Origin: Parvibaculum sp.
GTDB taxonomy: Bacteria > Pseudomonadota > Alphaproteobacteria > Parvibaculales > Parvibaculaceae
NCBI GenBank assembly: GCA_030682415.1
Contig: JAUXOE010000076.1
Location: 1-49,908, forward strand
DNA: 49,908 bases
Reading direction: 5' to 3'
In this document: in pieces, positions 15,526 to 25,142 of the stretch
Layout: each line of letters starts with the position of its first letter
Position numbering within the stretch: the stretch's first letter is position 1
Made by a program: the position numbers and the translations under genes
The notes under the pieces: generated by a model
Databases searched by the model: none
The model's input: only the letters and a program-made list of their open reading frames with translations
Told to the model about the DNA's origin: nothing

Positions 15526-17138
15526 CCGCGGCTCTCGGTCTTTGCCGTCCGCGGCATGGCCCAATTTGCGGGCGGAATGGCAATGCAGGGAATGCTCTGG
15601 CGCGCGAGACGGCCGCAGGCGGTCTTTGCCAGGGTTTCGTTGTCGAAGCCGCCGAAGCGCGAACGATAAAGCGTTCGGTTGTCGGCGGTCTTGACCGGAA
15701 TGGTGACGGGCACAGCCGTACCGAGTTCGCCCGGCGCGGCGCGCAATGCCTTGCGGATACTGCCAACGGCATCAGCCTGGTCGGCATAGGCGCCGATCTG
15801 AATGATCCATGTGCCCTCGGGAATAAGGGGGTCGCCTTCGCGCCAGGACTGTCGTGCGGCAGGTGCTGTGCGTGCGGGGTCGTCAAGTGCAGCTTCGCGT
15901 ATCAGCGGGCTGGCCGGCGCGTCCGGACTGATACTCGCATTGGCCGGGGCTACGAGGAAGTTGCCGATTTCGCGTCCCGCCTGACGACCTGCGTCCTCGG
16001 CTGTGCGCAAGGCGGCCATTGTATAAGCGGTCACGTTGTCCACGGGCGCCGACGGCTTTTTTGTCGCCGCTGCTGGTTCGGCGAGCGCGGTCAGGACGAT
16101 CGGCGCTGCCGTTGTCATGCCGGCGTCGCCCTCGGCATAACCCGCCGTATCGGCGCCGTCGTCGATCATGGCCGCAAGTTGCGCCAATGCGGCGCGGTCT
16201 TCGGCGGGAGCGACTGTGAACTGGGTCTCAGGCCTTACAACCGGAACGGGCGGAGGCGCTGCCGCGAACTGTGTCCGGCTTGTCTTCATCGCGACGGCTT
16301 GCGGGAGGGCGCGGTCCAGAATCTCGATCATGTGCTGGTCGCGCGATTTGGCTTTTTCGCCTCCGATGACAACGCCGATCAGGAATTTATCGTCGCGCTC
16401 GACCGTGGCTGTCAGATTGAAGCCGGATGCGTTGGTGTAACCGGTCTTGAGGCCTGTTGTGCCTCGGTATTCGCCGAGCAGGCGGTTGTGATTGCGGATG
16501 CTGGTTTTGCCCCAAACGAACTGTTCGGTGCTGAAATAGTGATAATATTGCGGGAAGTCGCGATGCATGCGTTGCGCCAGCGTGGCCTGGTCCCGGGCGG
16601 TTGTCTTTTGCGCGCTGTTCGGTAGGCCTGAGGCATTCTTGTAGGTCGTACGCGTCATGCCGAGGTCGCGCGCCTTCTTGGTCATGGCGTTGGCGAAATT
16701 TGCTTCGGTGCCGGAGATGAAGGCACCGGTTGCCGAGGCGACGTCATTGGCGGAGCGGGTGACGAGGGCGAGGATCGCGTCCTCGACCCGGATCGTTTGA
16801 CCGGGACGAAGGCCGAGTTTCGACGGCGGCTGGTTGGCGCCGCGCTGGGTCATCGTGATCCGGGTATCGAGCGTGATTTCGCGCTTTTCCAGCTTCTCGA
16901 AGAGGAGATAGAGCGTCATCACCTTGGTCAGCGAGGCCGGATAACGGAGTTCGTCGGCGTTCCGCGAATAGAGAACTTTGCCGGTGTGGGCGTCCATGAC
17001 GAGGGCAGCGGTTTGCGGCTTCGCCGCATAGGCGGGGAGGGCCGTGATGGCCGTCAGCAGGATGGCGGCCATTATGGCGGCTACCCCCCTGAATCCATGA
17101 GAGATGCGCACGATACTCACAAGCGCAGACCCCGACAT
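15522..17138 (-). CDS. dacC: D-alanyl-D-alanine carboxypeptidase with C-terminal SPOR domain
   Basis: A penicillin-binding protein 5/6-type enzyme that trims the terminal D-Ala of peptidoglycan pentapeptides in the periplasm. A signal peptide ends at PAYAA. The S11-family triad is intact: SLTK, SAN (RSANDVAS) and KTG (LKTGYTNASG). After a low-complexity Ala/Pro linker, the last ~80 residues (WIIQIGAYADQADAVGSIRKAL ... YRSRFGGFD) form a SPOR domain that binds denuded glycan at division sites. The ATG at 17138 with AAGAGGGG upstream is preferred over the track TTG. The symbol is generic for the family. Confidence 0.9.
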   Translation of the reverse strand: MSGSALVSIVRISHGFRGVAAIMAAILLTAITALPAYAAKPQTAALVMDAHTGKVLYSRNADELRYPASLTKVMTLYLLFEKLEKREITLDTRITMTQRGANQPPSKLGLRPGQTIRVEDAILALVTRSANDVASATGAFISGTEANFANAMTKKARDLGMTRTTYKNASGLPNSAQKTTARDQATLAQRMHRDFPQYYHYFSTEQFVWGKTSIRNHNRLLGEYRGTTGLKTGYTNASGFNLTATVERDDKFLIGVVIGGEKAKSRDQHMIEILDRALPQAVAMKTSRTQFAAAPPPVPVVRPETQFTVAPAEDRAALAQLAAMIDDGADTAGYAEGDAGMTTAAPIVLTALAEPAAATKKPSAPVDNVTAYTMAALRTAEDAGRQAGREIGNFLVAPANASISPDAPASPLIREAALDDPARTAPAARQSWREGDPLIPEGTWIIQIGAYADQADAVGSIRKALRAAPGELGTAVPVTIPVKTADNRTLYRSRFGGFDNETLAKTACGRLARQSIPCIAIPPANWAMPRTAKTESRG

Positions 17139-17322
17139 ATCCTGAAGACCCCTCTTGCTGACACGTCCGGCCAAAGCCTCAAACGCGCCATCCCGAATAT
17201 TCGCCCACGCGAACTGTAGCGCCGGAACCAGAGTTTGCGAAGGCCCTTTGACCCGAAAACGACAAAAAACCGTATATTTTCCCGATGCTTGAGCCGATCA
17301 GGTCAAGATTAAGCCGTAGGTG

Positions 17323-17357
17323 TTACAGTTTGGTTAACGACGTTAAGGGCGCGTTAA
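17323..17357 (+). promoter_or_regulatory. CtrA-type binding sites upstream of DUF1499-clpS-clpA
   Basis: TTAA-N7-TTAA occurs exactly at 17343-17357, and TTAC-N7-TTAAC, one mismatch from the full CtrA box, at 17323-17338. Both lie 63-97 bases before the DUF1499 start. CtrA is the alphaproteobacterial cell-cycle response regulator, and DivK and PleD of the same circuit are encoded in this window. A further promoter-like TTGACC/TATATT pair lies upstream at 17248-17278. Confidence 0.55.
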
Positions 17358-17419
17358 TGGGCTGGCTGATGACGCCAGAATCGACGTATCCAAGTAAACG
17401 GGGCATTGGGCGGGACAAA

Positions 17420-17812
17420 ATGGATTTTCAGACGCTGAGACTGACGGCCAAGCCGAACCAATATCTCGTTGCCCCTGCCGGCTTCTGCGCGCAGGCTGAA
17501 CCCCATCGCATTGCTCCCGATTTTGGTCTCGATCCGGTGGCGCTCAGGCGCCGATTTCACGACCTGGCGCTCGCGCAGCCCCGGGTCGTCCGCGTCGATG
17601 CGGATGATGGGCGCTTGTTGGACACCTATGTGCAGCGAAGCGCGCTTCTTGGCTTTCCGGACACCATTTCGGCCCAGTTTTTGGCCGCCGGGGCCGCAAG
17701 GTCGAGCATCGCGATCTACAGCCGCTCGCGCTACGGCTATTCGGATTTAGGTGTCAACAAGGCACGGATCGATGCCTGGTTGCGGGATCTCGCTGCCACA
17801 TGCCCGGTTTGA
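17420..17812 (+). CDS. DUF1499 family protein
   Basis: Matches DUF1499 across its length: MDFQTLRLTAKPNQYLVAPAGFC at the start, YVQRSALLGFPDTISAQF in the middle and AIYSRSRYGYSDLGVNKARIDAWL at the end. Function is unknown; no signal peptide is seen with this start. The track ORF begins at 17285, but that would place the CtrA-type sites inside the gene and adds non-conserved residues; ATG 17420 follows GGCGGGAC and gives 130 residues. It precedes clpS by about 140 bases on the same strand. Confidence 0.85.
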   Translation: MDFQTLRLTAKPNQYLVAPAGFCAQAEPHRIAPDFGLDPVALRRRFHDLALAQPRVVRVDADDGRLLDTYVQRSALLGFPDTISAQFLAAGAARSSIAIYSRSRYGYSDLGVNKARIDAWLRDLAATCPV

Positions 17813-17953
17813 TTGGGTTGGGCTTTGAAATTCGATATGTTCGACTATGTAATAGAGGGTGTTGTTGTCAGCCGGGACGGCCGTTGCCCTGCAATTATGC
17901 TCGTCGGCACCTGTCCGGCCGGGACGGACGCGATGAATTGGCAGGAACGGGGA

Positions 17954-18286
17954 ATGTCGGACGACAAGCGGCGCGGCGGTGAAGATGGTGGCGCAGGCAC
18001 CGGCGTCATCACCAAGACGAAACCGAAGACGAAGAAGCCCTCGCTCTACAAGGTTCTGCTCCTCAACGACGACTACACACCGATGGAGTTCGTCGTTCAT
18101 GTACTGGAGCGGTTCTTTAGCAAGGGGAGGGACGAAGCGACGGTCATCATGCTCCATGTACATCAGCATGGTGTCGGCATCTGCGGCCTCTATACCTATG
18201 AGGTGGCGGAGACCAAGGTGACGCAGGTGATGGATTTCGCGCAGCAGCATCAGCATCCGCTGCAGTGCACGATGGAGCGAGAATAG
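17954..18286 (+). CDS. clpS: ATP-dependent Clp protease adaptor ClpS
   Basis: ClpS binds N-degron substrates and delivers them to ClpAP. The conserved core [24 protein letters not shown] and [23 protein letters not shown] contains the N-end-residue pocket. A basic, flexible N-terminus ([10 protein letters not shown]) contacts ClpA. The ATG at 17954 gives 110 residues; ATG 17933, preceded by GGGACGG, is a reasonable alternative, while the track start at 17813 is too long for the family. clpA begins 39 bases downstream. Confidence 0.95.
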   Translation: MSDDKRRGGEDGGAGTGVITKTKPKTKKPSLYKVLLLNDDYTPMEFVVHVLERFFSKGRDEATVIMLHVHQHGVGICGLYTYEVAETKVTQVMDFAQQHQHPLQCTMERE

Positions 18287-18325
18287 CGCGTTCAGGCTGT
18301 AGCCCAGCAGAAGGGAAGGTTCGGA

Positions 18326-20716
18326 GTGCCGACGTTTTCACGCAGTCTCGAGGAGGGGCTTCACCGCGCGCTGGCGCTCGCCAATGAACGCAACCACGAG
18401 TACGCGACACTTGAACATCTGCTGCTGTCGCTGGTCGATGACCAGGACGCAGCGGCCGTCATGCGGGCCTGCAATGTCGACATGGAGTTGTTGCGTCATC
18501 AATTGACCAATTATGTCGACAACGAGCTTTCAAGCCTTGTTGTCGACGACGGACAGGAATCGAAGCCGACGGCCGGCTTTCAACGCGTGATCCAGCGTGC
18601 CGTCATCCATGTTCAATCGTCGGGACGTGAGGAGGTGACAGGTGCGAATGTGCTTGTTGCGATGTTTGCCGAGCGCGAGAGCCATGCCGCCTATTTCCTT
18701 CAAGAACAGGACATGACGCGTTACGACGCTGTCAACTACATCAGCCACGGGATTGCCAAGCGAGCCGATATGACCGAGGCGCGGCCGGTGCGCGGTGCGC
18801 AGGAGGAGCCGGAGGCGAATGAGCGTGGCCGCAAGGAGCGCACGACCGAGGCACTCGACAACTACTGCGTCAATCTCAATGAAAAGGCCAAACAGGGCAA
18901 AATCGACCCGCTGATTGGGCGCACGCGCGAAGTTGAGCGCACAATCCAGATTCTTTGCCGCCGCTCCAAGAACAATCCGTTGTTCGTCGGTGATCCGGGC
19001 GTCGGCAAAACGGCGATTGCCGAAGGTCTGGCGCGACGGATTGTTAAGGGCGAAGTGCCCGACGTGTTGCGGAATGCCACGATCTTCTCGCTCGACATGG
19101 GGACGTTGCTGGCAGGCACACGCTATCGCGGCGATTTCGAAGAGCGCATCAAGGCGGTCATCAAGGAGATCGAAGCCTATCCTGGCGCGATCATGTTCAT
19201 CGATGAAATCCACACGGTGATCGGCGCCGGGGCGACCAGCGGCGGCGCGATGGATGCGTCCAATCTGTTGAAGCCGGCGCTTGCCAGCGGCAATGTGCGT
19301 TGCATCGGGTCGACGACCTACAAGGAATACCGGCAGCATTTCGAAAAGGACCGGGCGCTAGTGCGGCGCTTTCAGAAAATCGATGTGGCTGAACCTTCCG
19401 TGCCTGACACGATCAAGATACTGAAGGGGCTCAAGCCCTATTTTGAGGACTTTCACAAGGTTCGGTACACCAACGACGCTGTGAAAGCGGCTGTGGATTT
19501 GTCGGCGAAGTACATGCATGACCGGAAGCTGCCGGACAAGGCGATCGACGTGATTGACGAAGCCGGTGCGTCGCAAATGCTGCTGCCGGAGTCGCGGCGC
19601 AAGAAGACAATCGGCGTCGCGGAGATCGAGGCCGTGGTGGCGACGATGGCGCGCATTCCGCCGAAGTCGGTGTCAAAGAGCGATACGGAGAAGCTGAAAG
19701 ACCTCGATACCGAGTTGAAGCGCGTCGTATTCGGGCAGGACACCGCGATCGAAGCATTGGCGGCATCGATCAAGCTGGCCCGGGCCGGGTTGCGTGAGGC
19801 GGAAAAGCCCATCGGTTGCTATCTGTTTTCCGGTCCGACCGGGGTTGGTAAAACGGAGGTCGCGCGGCAGCTTGCGTCCGTGCTCGGCGTCGAGATGCTG
19901 CGCTTCGATATGTCCGAATATATGGAACGGCATACGGTGTCGCGTCTGATCGGTGCGCCGCCTGGATATGTCGGTTTCGATCAGGGCGGCCTCCTGACCG
20001 ATGGTGTCGATCAGCACCCCCATTGTGTGCTGCTGCTCGACGAAATCGAAAAGGCACATCCCGATCTCTTCAATATCCTTCTGCAGGTTATGGATCACGG
20101 GAAACTCACGGACCACAACGGCAAGAAGATCGATTTCCGGAATGTCGTTCTCATCATGACGACCAATGCGGGCGCTGCCGATATGGCAAGAACGCCGATC
20201 GGATTTGCGCGCACAAAACGCACGGGCGATGACGAAGATGCCATCAAGCGGTTGTTCACACCGGAATTCCGTAACCGTCTCGACGCCACCATACCTTTCG
20301 GACATTTGCCGGAAGACGTGATCTCGCGCGTGGTCGAGAAGTTTGTACTGCAACTCGAGGCGCAGCTGGCGGATCGCAACGTGACGATCGAGCTGACGCC
20401 GGATGCCAATAAGTGGCTGGCGACGCGTGGCTATGACGAGCAGATGGGTGCGCGTCCGCTCGCGCGGGTCATTCAGGAACACATCAAGAAGCCTTTGGCC
20501 GACGAGGTGTTGTTCGGGCGGCTCGTGAAGGGGGGGCATGTCCGCGTTGCGGTCAAGGACGATGCCCTCGACTTCGATATCGAGGCAGCACCGCCACGCA
20601 GTTCGGGGAATGCCGGAAACGATGGGCCGAAGAAGCCCCGCGTCCGGAAACCGAAAGACCGGCCGGATGATGGTTCGGGCGGTAGCGTGCCCAAAGTGCC
20701 TTTGCTGGCGGAATAG
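18326..20716 (+). CDS. clpA: ATP-dependent Clp protease ATP-binding subunit ClpA
   Basis: A 796-residue AAA+ unfoldase working with ClpP. The N-domain double repeat (about 1-145) binds ClpS. D1 has Walker A GDPGVGKT (about 221) and D2 has GPTGVGKT (about 501), followed by [23 protein letters not shown]. The C-terminal tail is Arg/Lys/Pro-rich ([18 protein letters not shown]), longer than in E. coli. Start is GTG with AAGGGAAGG upstream. clpP is not in the window. Confidence 0.97.
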   Translation: MPTFSRSLEEGLHRALALANERNHEYATLEHLLLSLVDDQDAAAVMRACNVDMELLRHQLTNYVDNELSSLVVDDGQESKPTAGFQRVIQRAVIHVQSSGREEVTGANVLVAMFAERESHAAYFLQEQDMTRYDAVNYISHGIAKRADMTEARPVRGAQEEPEANERGRKERTTEALDNYCVNLNEKAKQGKIDPLIGRTREVERTIQILCRRSKNNPLFVGDPGVGKTAIAEGLARRIVKGEVPDVLRNATIFSLDMGTLLAGTRYRGDFEERIKAVIKEIEAYPGAIMFIDEIHTVIGAGATSGGAMDASNLLKPALASGNVRCIGSTTYKEYRQHFEKDRALVRRFQKIDVAEPSVPDTIKILKGLKPYFEDFHKVRYTNDAVKAAVDLSAKYMHDRKLPDKAIDVIDEAGASQMLLPESRRKKTIGVAEIEAVVATMARIPPKSVSKSDTEKLKDLDTELKRVVFGQDTAIEALAASIKLARAGLREAEKPIGCYLFSGPTGVGKTEVARQLASVLGVEMLRFDMSEYMERHTVSRLIGAPPGYVGFDQGGLLTDGVDQHPHCVLLLDEIEKAHPDLFNILLQVMDHGKLTDHNGKKIDFRNVVLIMTTNAGAADMARTPIGFARTKRTGDDEDAIKRLFTPEFRNRLDATIPFGHLPEDVISRVVEKFVLQLEAQLADRNVTIELTPDANKWLATRGYDEQMGARPLARVIQEHIKKPLADEVLFGRLVKGGHVRVAVKDDALDFDIEAAPPRSSGNAGNDGPKKPRVRKPKDRPDDGSGGSVPKVPLLAE

Positions 20717-20752
20717 CGGTATCGGGTTTTGTCCGATGCCAGTGAATTGAAG

Positions 20753-20788
20753 ACGGCCATGAGGCATGCGTGCTTTGTGGCCGTTTTC
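20753..20788 (+). terminator. Probable terminator after clpA
   Basis: ACGGCCA pairs with TGGCCGT around an inner GCATGC and is followed by TTTTC, 36 bases after the clpA stop. Confidence 0.6.
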
Positions 20789-20835
20789 GATGCAAACGAC
20801 CAAGAGAAACGTCCAACTCCAGGGAGATTGAAGAG

Positions 20836-21204
20836 ATGATCGGTTACGTAATGGTCGGAACCAACGACCTCGACAAGGCAACGAAGTTTTATGATGAGCT
20901 GCTCGGCGAAATTGGGGCCAAGCGTGCTATGTCGGATCCGGGCCGGTTCGTCGGCTGGAGCAATGGCGGTCCGATGCTCGCGGTGACGAAGCCGCATGAC
21001 GGCAACAAGGCGAACTTCGGCAATGGTACGATGGTGGCGTTGGCGGTCGGGTCGCGCGCCAATGTCGACAAGGTTCACGCGAAGGCAATGAGCCTCGGCG
21101 GCAAGGACGAGGGTGCACCGGGCGTGCGTGGCGGTAGTTTCTACGGCGGTTATTTTCGCGATCTGGACGGCAACAAGTTTGTTGCCTTCCATATGGGCGA
21201 ATAG
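20836..21204 (+). CDS. VOC-family (glyoxalase/bleomycin-resistance-like) protein
   Basis: A 122-residue vicinal-oxygen-chelate domain beginning MIGYVMVGTNDLDKATKFYDELLG, with paired beta-alpha-beta-beta-beta modules and the terminal GYFRDLDGNKFVAFHMGE that places a metal-ligand glutamate. Members bind small molecules or catalyse metal-dependent chemistry; no substrate is suggested by neighbours. The ATG at 20836 after GAAGAG is preferred to the longer track ORF. A perfect terminator follows. Confidence 0.88.
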   Translation: MIGYVMVGTNDLDKATKFYDELLGEIGAKRAMSDPGRFVGWSNGGPMLAVTKPHDGNKANFGNGTMVALAVGSRANVDKVHAKAMSLGGKDEGAPGVRGGSFYGGYFRDLDGNKFVAFHMGE

Positions 21205-21223
21205 GGAATCGCTACTCGGCATG

Positions 21224-21256
21224 AAGGCCGCCGTGTTCACACGGCGGCCTTTTTCT
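21224..21256 (+). terminator. Strong Rho-independent terminator after the VOC gene
   Basis: A perfect 12-bp stem (AAGGCCGCCGTG / CACGGCGGCCTT) with TTCA loop is followed by a T run. It separates the VOC gene from the convergent lipoprotein gene. Confidence 0.92.
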
Positions 21257-21266
21257 TTTTCGGATG

Positions 21267-22877
21267 TCAGTTCTTCTTCAGCCGGTAGATGGCGACGTCG
21301 ATGTCGGACGAGTAGTAGATGTCGCCATTGGCCACGACCGCGATGCCGGTTGGAATGTAGAGGTCGGGGGCACCGTCGGGCGCCTCGAAGCCGATCGGAA
21401 GGTTGGACTTCAGAATGGTTGACTTGCCGTCCGCAGGATTGATCGCCGAGATGCGTTTTGCACCAACCTCGGCGACGACAATCCGGCCGTCGGGTGCGAT
21501 GTCGAAGCCTTCCGGTTCGGCGAGCCCTTCGGCGATCACTGTGCGTTCGCCGGTGTCTGTGTTGATGCGCGAAATGCGACCGCCCGTTCTCTCACCGACA
21601 TAGACGGAGCCATCGAGACCGAGCTTCATCATGGCCGGCCCGGAGAGGCCCGTGGCGAGGTCGGTGCGGCTGGACCAGTCCGCAGCGTCGACGCGAACAA
21701 TCGCGCCGCGCGAATATTCGGTAACCAGGACGCTGCCGTCCGAGAGCACCAATGCCTCTGCCGGTGTTGTGAAGCCATGATGGAGGCCAAGCGAAGCGCC
21801 TGTTTCTTCGTCGAACAGCTGCACTGCACCTGCTGTCAGCGCAGCAAACGCGATACGTCCATTGGCAACCGAAACGCTCAGCGGATAGTCGATGTCGGAG
21901 GCAAAGACACGCCCAAGCTCCGTCACTTCGCCCGAGGCCGGATCGACCATGCGTGCGGCAAAAAGATCGGCCACATAGAGGGCGCCGGCATCCGACATTT
22001 CAATGTCCCCGGCGACGGCCAGAGCGCCGGAGACAATTGTCCGTGCTTCGCCAGTGTCCGTATCGATGGCAATGACGGCGTTGTCCGCCATATTGGTGAT
22101 GTAGAGATTGTCTTCGGCGTCGAGCGCCAGGTTATCGATTGCCGGCGCGACCTCCGCGATCAGTGTCTTCTCGCCGCTTGCCACGTCGATGCGATAGACA
22201 TGACCGGCAGCTGTATCGACTGCGTAGAGATTTCCTTTTGAATCGAAGTTCACAGCCGCGGGGACGTTGAAGCCAGTGGCAACGATCTCGATCGTGGCCG
22301 CCTCGACATCTACACGAACGACCTGCTTCTTGAACCAGAGTGGCCCGTAAAGCTTGCCGTCGGGACCGAAGTCGAAGCCGTTGAGTCCACCCATGCCTTC
22401 CATGATCTTGCGCGGCGGGTTTGTGCCGGAGGGATCGAGTTCATAGAGCGCGTCGCCCAGGAAAACCTGCGTTGCGAACAGGCGGCCATCATCGGTCCAG
22501 GCCAGCGAATTCATGCCAGGCAGGCTTTCGGCCAGCGTCAAAAGGCGACCGTCCGGTTTGCGGGCGTAGACCTTGCCGTCGAGGAAAGCCGTCCAGGCGA
22601 TGGTGCCGTCCGGTCCTTGTTCGACATCGTCGGCCATGCCTTCGGGTGGCCCCTCGGCGATTCTCGTCTCGCCTGTGTCGCGGTTCACCTCATAAAGCGC
22701 GCGGCCGACGACGCTGCCGGCAAGCAATCGTCCATCGGAGGTAATTGTCAGCCCGTGGATACCGTGGAACGGCGAGGGCGCGACGACGGTCTCTTGCGTG
22801 TAGCTCTCGCTTTCCGAGCAAGCCGTCGCCAACGAAAATGCGACGGCCAGCGCCGCCGCTGTGCGGACGATCTTCAT
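21267..22877 (-). CDS. Beta-propeller lipoprotein (SMP-30/NHL-like)
   Basis: The N-terminus MKIVRTAAALAVAFSLATACSES is a signal peptide with a slightly atypical lipobox (ATAC), predicting a lipid-anchored periplasmic protein. The remaining ~510 residues consist of many repeats with DG or DAED turns and a following hydrophobic strand (LTITSDGRLLAG, LALDAEDNLYIT, LVLSDGSVLVTEYSRG, FDIAPDGRIVVAEVG), typical of SMP-30/NHL/lactonase propellers. Length suggests more than one six-bladed ring. No ligand is deducible. GAGGGGGAA precedes the ATG, 42 bases after the HIT gene. Confidence 0.82.
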   Translation of the reverse strand: MKIVRTAAALAVAFSLATACSESESYTQETVVAPSPFHGIHGLTITSDGRLLAGSVVGRALYEVNRDTGETRIAEGPPEGMADDVEQGPDGTIAWTAFLDGKVYARKPDGRLLTLAESLPGMNSLAWTDDGRLFATQVFLGDALYELDPSGTNPPRKIMEGMGGLNGFDFGPDGKLYGPLWFKKQVVRVDVEAATIEIVATGFNVPAAVNFDSKGNLYAVDTAAGHVYRIDVASGEKTLIAEVAPAIDNLALDAEDNLYITNMADNAVIAIDTDTGEARTIVSGALAVAGDIEMSDAGALYVADLFAARMVDPASGEVTELGRVFASDIDYPLSVSVANGRIAFAALTAGAVQLFDEETGASLGLHHGFTTPAEALVLSDGSVLVTEYSRGAIVRVDAADWSSRTDLATGLSGPAMMKLGLDGSVYVGERTGGRISRINTDTGERTVIAEGLAEPEGFDIAPDGRIVVAEVGAKRISAINPADGKSTILKSNLPIGFEAPDGAPDLYIPTGIAVVANGDIYYSSDIDVAIYRLKKN

Positions 22878-22919
22878 TGATTATTCCCCCTCCCATGTGG
22901 CGACAGACGCGCCTGGCGT

Positions 22920-23339
22920 TCAGTTCATCGCCGCCTTGATGCGTTCGGCATGTTTCTTCAGTTCATCGAAGTCGGCCATCTGACGCGCATGCAGCTTCAG
23001 GTCGATACCTTGCGAGCGCGGGATGATATGGGTGTGAATGTGAAAGACGGTCTGGCCGGCCGGCGCGCCGTTGAGCTGCGCAACCAGTATGCCCGGCGCA
23101 GCGAAAGCCTTCTTCACCGCTGCGGCGATCTTCTTGACGGTTTTGGCCATGGCGCCGGCATATTCGAGATCGAGGTCGAGCAGGTCTTCGGCCGGGTATT
23201 TGGGGATCACCAGCGTATGTCCCTCGGCTTGCGGCATGACGTCCATGAAGGCGAGCGTCATCTCGTCTTCATAGACTTTGAAGCAAGGCGCTTCATCCCG
23301 GAGAATCTTCGCGAAAATATTGTTCGGATCATAGGCCAC
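22920..23339 (-). CDS. HIT-family nucleotide hydrolase
   Basis: A 139-residue HIT protein (HinT/Fhit superfamily), cleaving nucleoside phosphoramidates or related adenylates. The triad HIHTHIIPR (H100, H102, H104) contains the nucleophilic histidine, and MPQAEGHTLVIPK is the conserved N-terminal strand. The start is GTG, two bases after the stop of the COG3146 gene, so the two are co-transcribed and translationally close. Confidence 0.93.
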   Translation of the reverse strand: MAYDPNNIFAKILRDEAPCFKVYEDEMTLAFMDVMPQAEGHTLVIPKYPAEDLLDLDLEYAGAMAKTVKKIAAAVKKAFAAPGILVAQLNGAPAGQTVFHIHTHIIPRSQGIDLKLHARQMADFDELKKHAERIKAAMN

Positions 23340-23341
23340 GG

Positions 23342-24541
23342 TCAGAATTCATCCTCTTGATGGTCGTCATCGCCGCTATCGTGCCGGAAGGGCGCGTATT
23401 CGCCAAGGGCGGCGATGTCCCGATCGACATATTGGCGCTCGCGGCACAGATATTCGGCCACGGCCTCGCGGAACGACGGGTTGGCAATCCAGTGTGCCGA
23501 ATGGGTTCGCGCCGGCAGGTAGCCGCGGGCCAGCTTGTGTTCACCCTGCGCGCCGGCCTCGACTCGCGCCAGCCCCCTGACAATGGCGAATTCGATCGCC
23601 TGATAGTAACAGCACTCGAAATGCAGGAAGGGGTGGTGCTCGATGGCACCCCAGTTGCGACCATAGAGGGCATCGCCGCCGATGAAGTTCAGCGCGCCGG
23701 CGATGAGACGCCCATTGCGGCGGGCCATCACCAGAAGCGTTTCCTGTGCCATCCGTTCGCCGATCAGACTGAAGAACTCGCGACTGAGATATGGAGACCC
23801 CCATTTGCGAGCTCCTGTGTCCATGTAGAACGCAAAAAAAGCGTCCCAATGATCCTCGGTGATGTCGGCGCCGGTAACCCACTCGACGGCGACGCCATTT
23901 TCCCGCGCCCGCTCACGTTCCTTGCGGATCATCTTGCGTTTGCGCGAAGAGAGGTCGGCCAGAAAGTCGTCGAACGAGCCATAGCCGCGGTTGTGCCAAT
24001 GGAACTGCTGGTCGGTGCGCTGCAAAAACCCGAGATGGGCGAGCCGGTCCCATTGGCGCTCTGCGAGGAAAGTGACGTGGAGCGACGAGACGCCGAGGCG
24101 TGCGGCAAGCTCGACCGCGCCGGCGGCGAGTGCGTCTTCGACCGCCTCGCGGCCGGGGCCCGGCGGCACCAGCAGGCGTGGACCCGCTGCGGGCGTGAAC
24201 GGAACCGAGGCCTGCAGTTTGGGGTAGTAGCGGCCGCCGGCGTTTTCAAGCGCGTTGGCCCAACCGTGGTCGAAGACATATTCGCCACGACTGTGGCTCT
24301 TGAGGTAGAGCGGCATGGCGCCTGCCAGCCTGCCGCGATCGTCTTCAAGCAATAGATGTTGCGACAGCCAGCCGGTGCGGCGCGTCGCCGATCCGCTTTC
24401 CTCGAGGGCCGACAGGAAGGCGTGCGACACGAATGGATTGGCCGGTTCGCCTGGCGGGTTGGCGCAGGCGTCCCATGCGCGTGCATCGACGCCGGTCAGG
24501 CTGTCGACGACCCGGATTATGGCCTGCTCGCTGTCTCCCAT
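23342..24541 (-). CDS. COG3146 (DUF482) GNAT-like N-acyltransferase
   Basis: A 399-residue member of the family described as predicted N-acyltransferase or peptidoglycan-related FemAB-like protein. Recognisable segments are PFVSHAFLSALEESGS, QHLLLEDDRGRLAGAMPLYLKSHSRGEYVFDHGWA, LSSRKRKMIRKERERA, FYMDTGARKWGSPYLSREFF and GLARVEAGAQGEHKLARGYLP. The two-lobed GNAT fold suggests transfer of an acyl or aminoacyl group; the substrate is not established to my knowledge. It lies between RidA and HIT genes. Confidence 0.85.
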   Translation of the reverse strand: MGDSEQAIIRVVDSLTGVDARAWDACANPPGEPANPFVSHAFLSALEESGSATRRTGWLSQHLLLEDDRGRLAGAMPLYLKSHSRGEYVFDHGWANALENAGGRYYPKLQASVPFTPAAGPRLLVPPGPGREAVEDALAAGAVELAARLGVSSLHVTFLAERQWDRLAHLGFLQRTDQQFHWHNRGYGSFDDFLADLSSRKRKMIRKERERARENGVAVEWVTGADITEDHWDAFFAFYMDTGARKWGSPYLSREFFSLIGERMAQETLLVMARRNGRLIAGALNFIGGDALYGRNWGAIEHHPFLHFECCYYQAIEFAIVRGLARVEAGAQGEHKLARGYLPARTHSAHWIANPSFREAVAEYLCRERQYVDRDIAALGEYAPFRHDSGDDDHQEDEF

Positions 24542-24568
24542 GCCGCAATTCTAGAGAAGGGCGTCGCT

Positions 24569-25036
24569 TCATGCGATCTCGAAAATGGCCTCGATTTCGA
24601 CTGTGATCTGGAAGGGGAGGCTCGGCGCGGCGACGGCCGAGCGGGCATGACGTCCGGCGTCGCCGAAAATTTCGACAAGGAGGTCGGATGCCCCGTTGAT
24701 GACGGCCGGTTGCTGGTCGAAGTCGGGCGTCGCGTTGACGAAGCCGAGAATTTTTACCGCGCGCTTTACCCGGTCGAGATCGCCGCCGCAGGCGGCCTTC
24801 AGCTGCGCCAGCACATTGAGCATGGTCAGCCGGGCGGCGGCCTTGCCGGCGTCAATGTCGTGATCCTTGCCGAGTTTGCCCTGATAGGCGATGCCCGAGC
24901 CGCCCATCGGTCCCTGACCGGAAATGAAGACCAGATTGCCGGTGACAACATAGGGCACGTAGGTGCCCGCGGGCCCGGCTGGCGCCGGCAGCTCAATTCC
25001 CAGTTCCTTCAGGCGTCCATCGATTTTCCCAGCCAT
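24569..25036 (-). CDS. RidA/YjgF-family protein
   Basis: A 155-residue protein with VTGNLVFISGQGPMGGSG, an intact central region and C-terminal SLPFQITVEIEAIFEIA. RidA deaminates reactive enamine/imine intermediates; this belongs to the longer YjgF subgroup whose activity varies. The ATG at 25036 gives the conserved N-terminus MAGKIDGRLKELGIELPAP; the track extension is rejected. It starts a leftward run with the COG3146, HIT and propeller genes and is divergent from agmatine deiminase, itself an amine-releasing enzyme. Confidence 0.87.
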   Translation of the reverse strand: MAGKIDGRLKELGIELPAPAGPAGTYVPYVVTGNLVFISGQGPMGGSGIAYQGKLGKDHDIDAGKAAARLTMLNVLAQLKAACGGDLDRVKRAVKILGFVNATPDFDQQPAVINGASDLLVEIFGDAGRHARSAVAAPSLPFQITVEIEAIFEIA

Positions 25037-25142
25037 CCGCATTCTCCCGTCCATGCCCGCGCTTGCCGCGCTTGTTCCAGAAGCTATACCTAACCTTTCG
25101 GACGAACCGGCGAAAGCCCGACGGGCATGGGAGAGGCCGCAA

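Noticed and set aside
18326-20716. Minus-strand ORFs of 269 and 402 residues across clpA
   Set aside because: Both are complements of the conserved AAA+ coding sequence and lack motifs.
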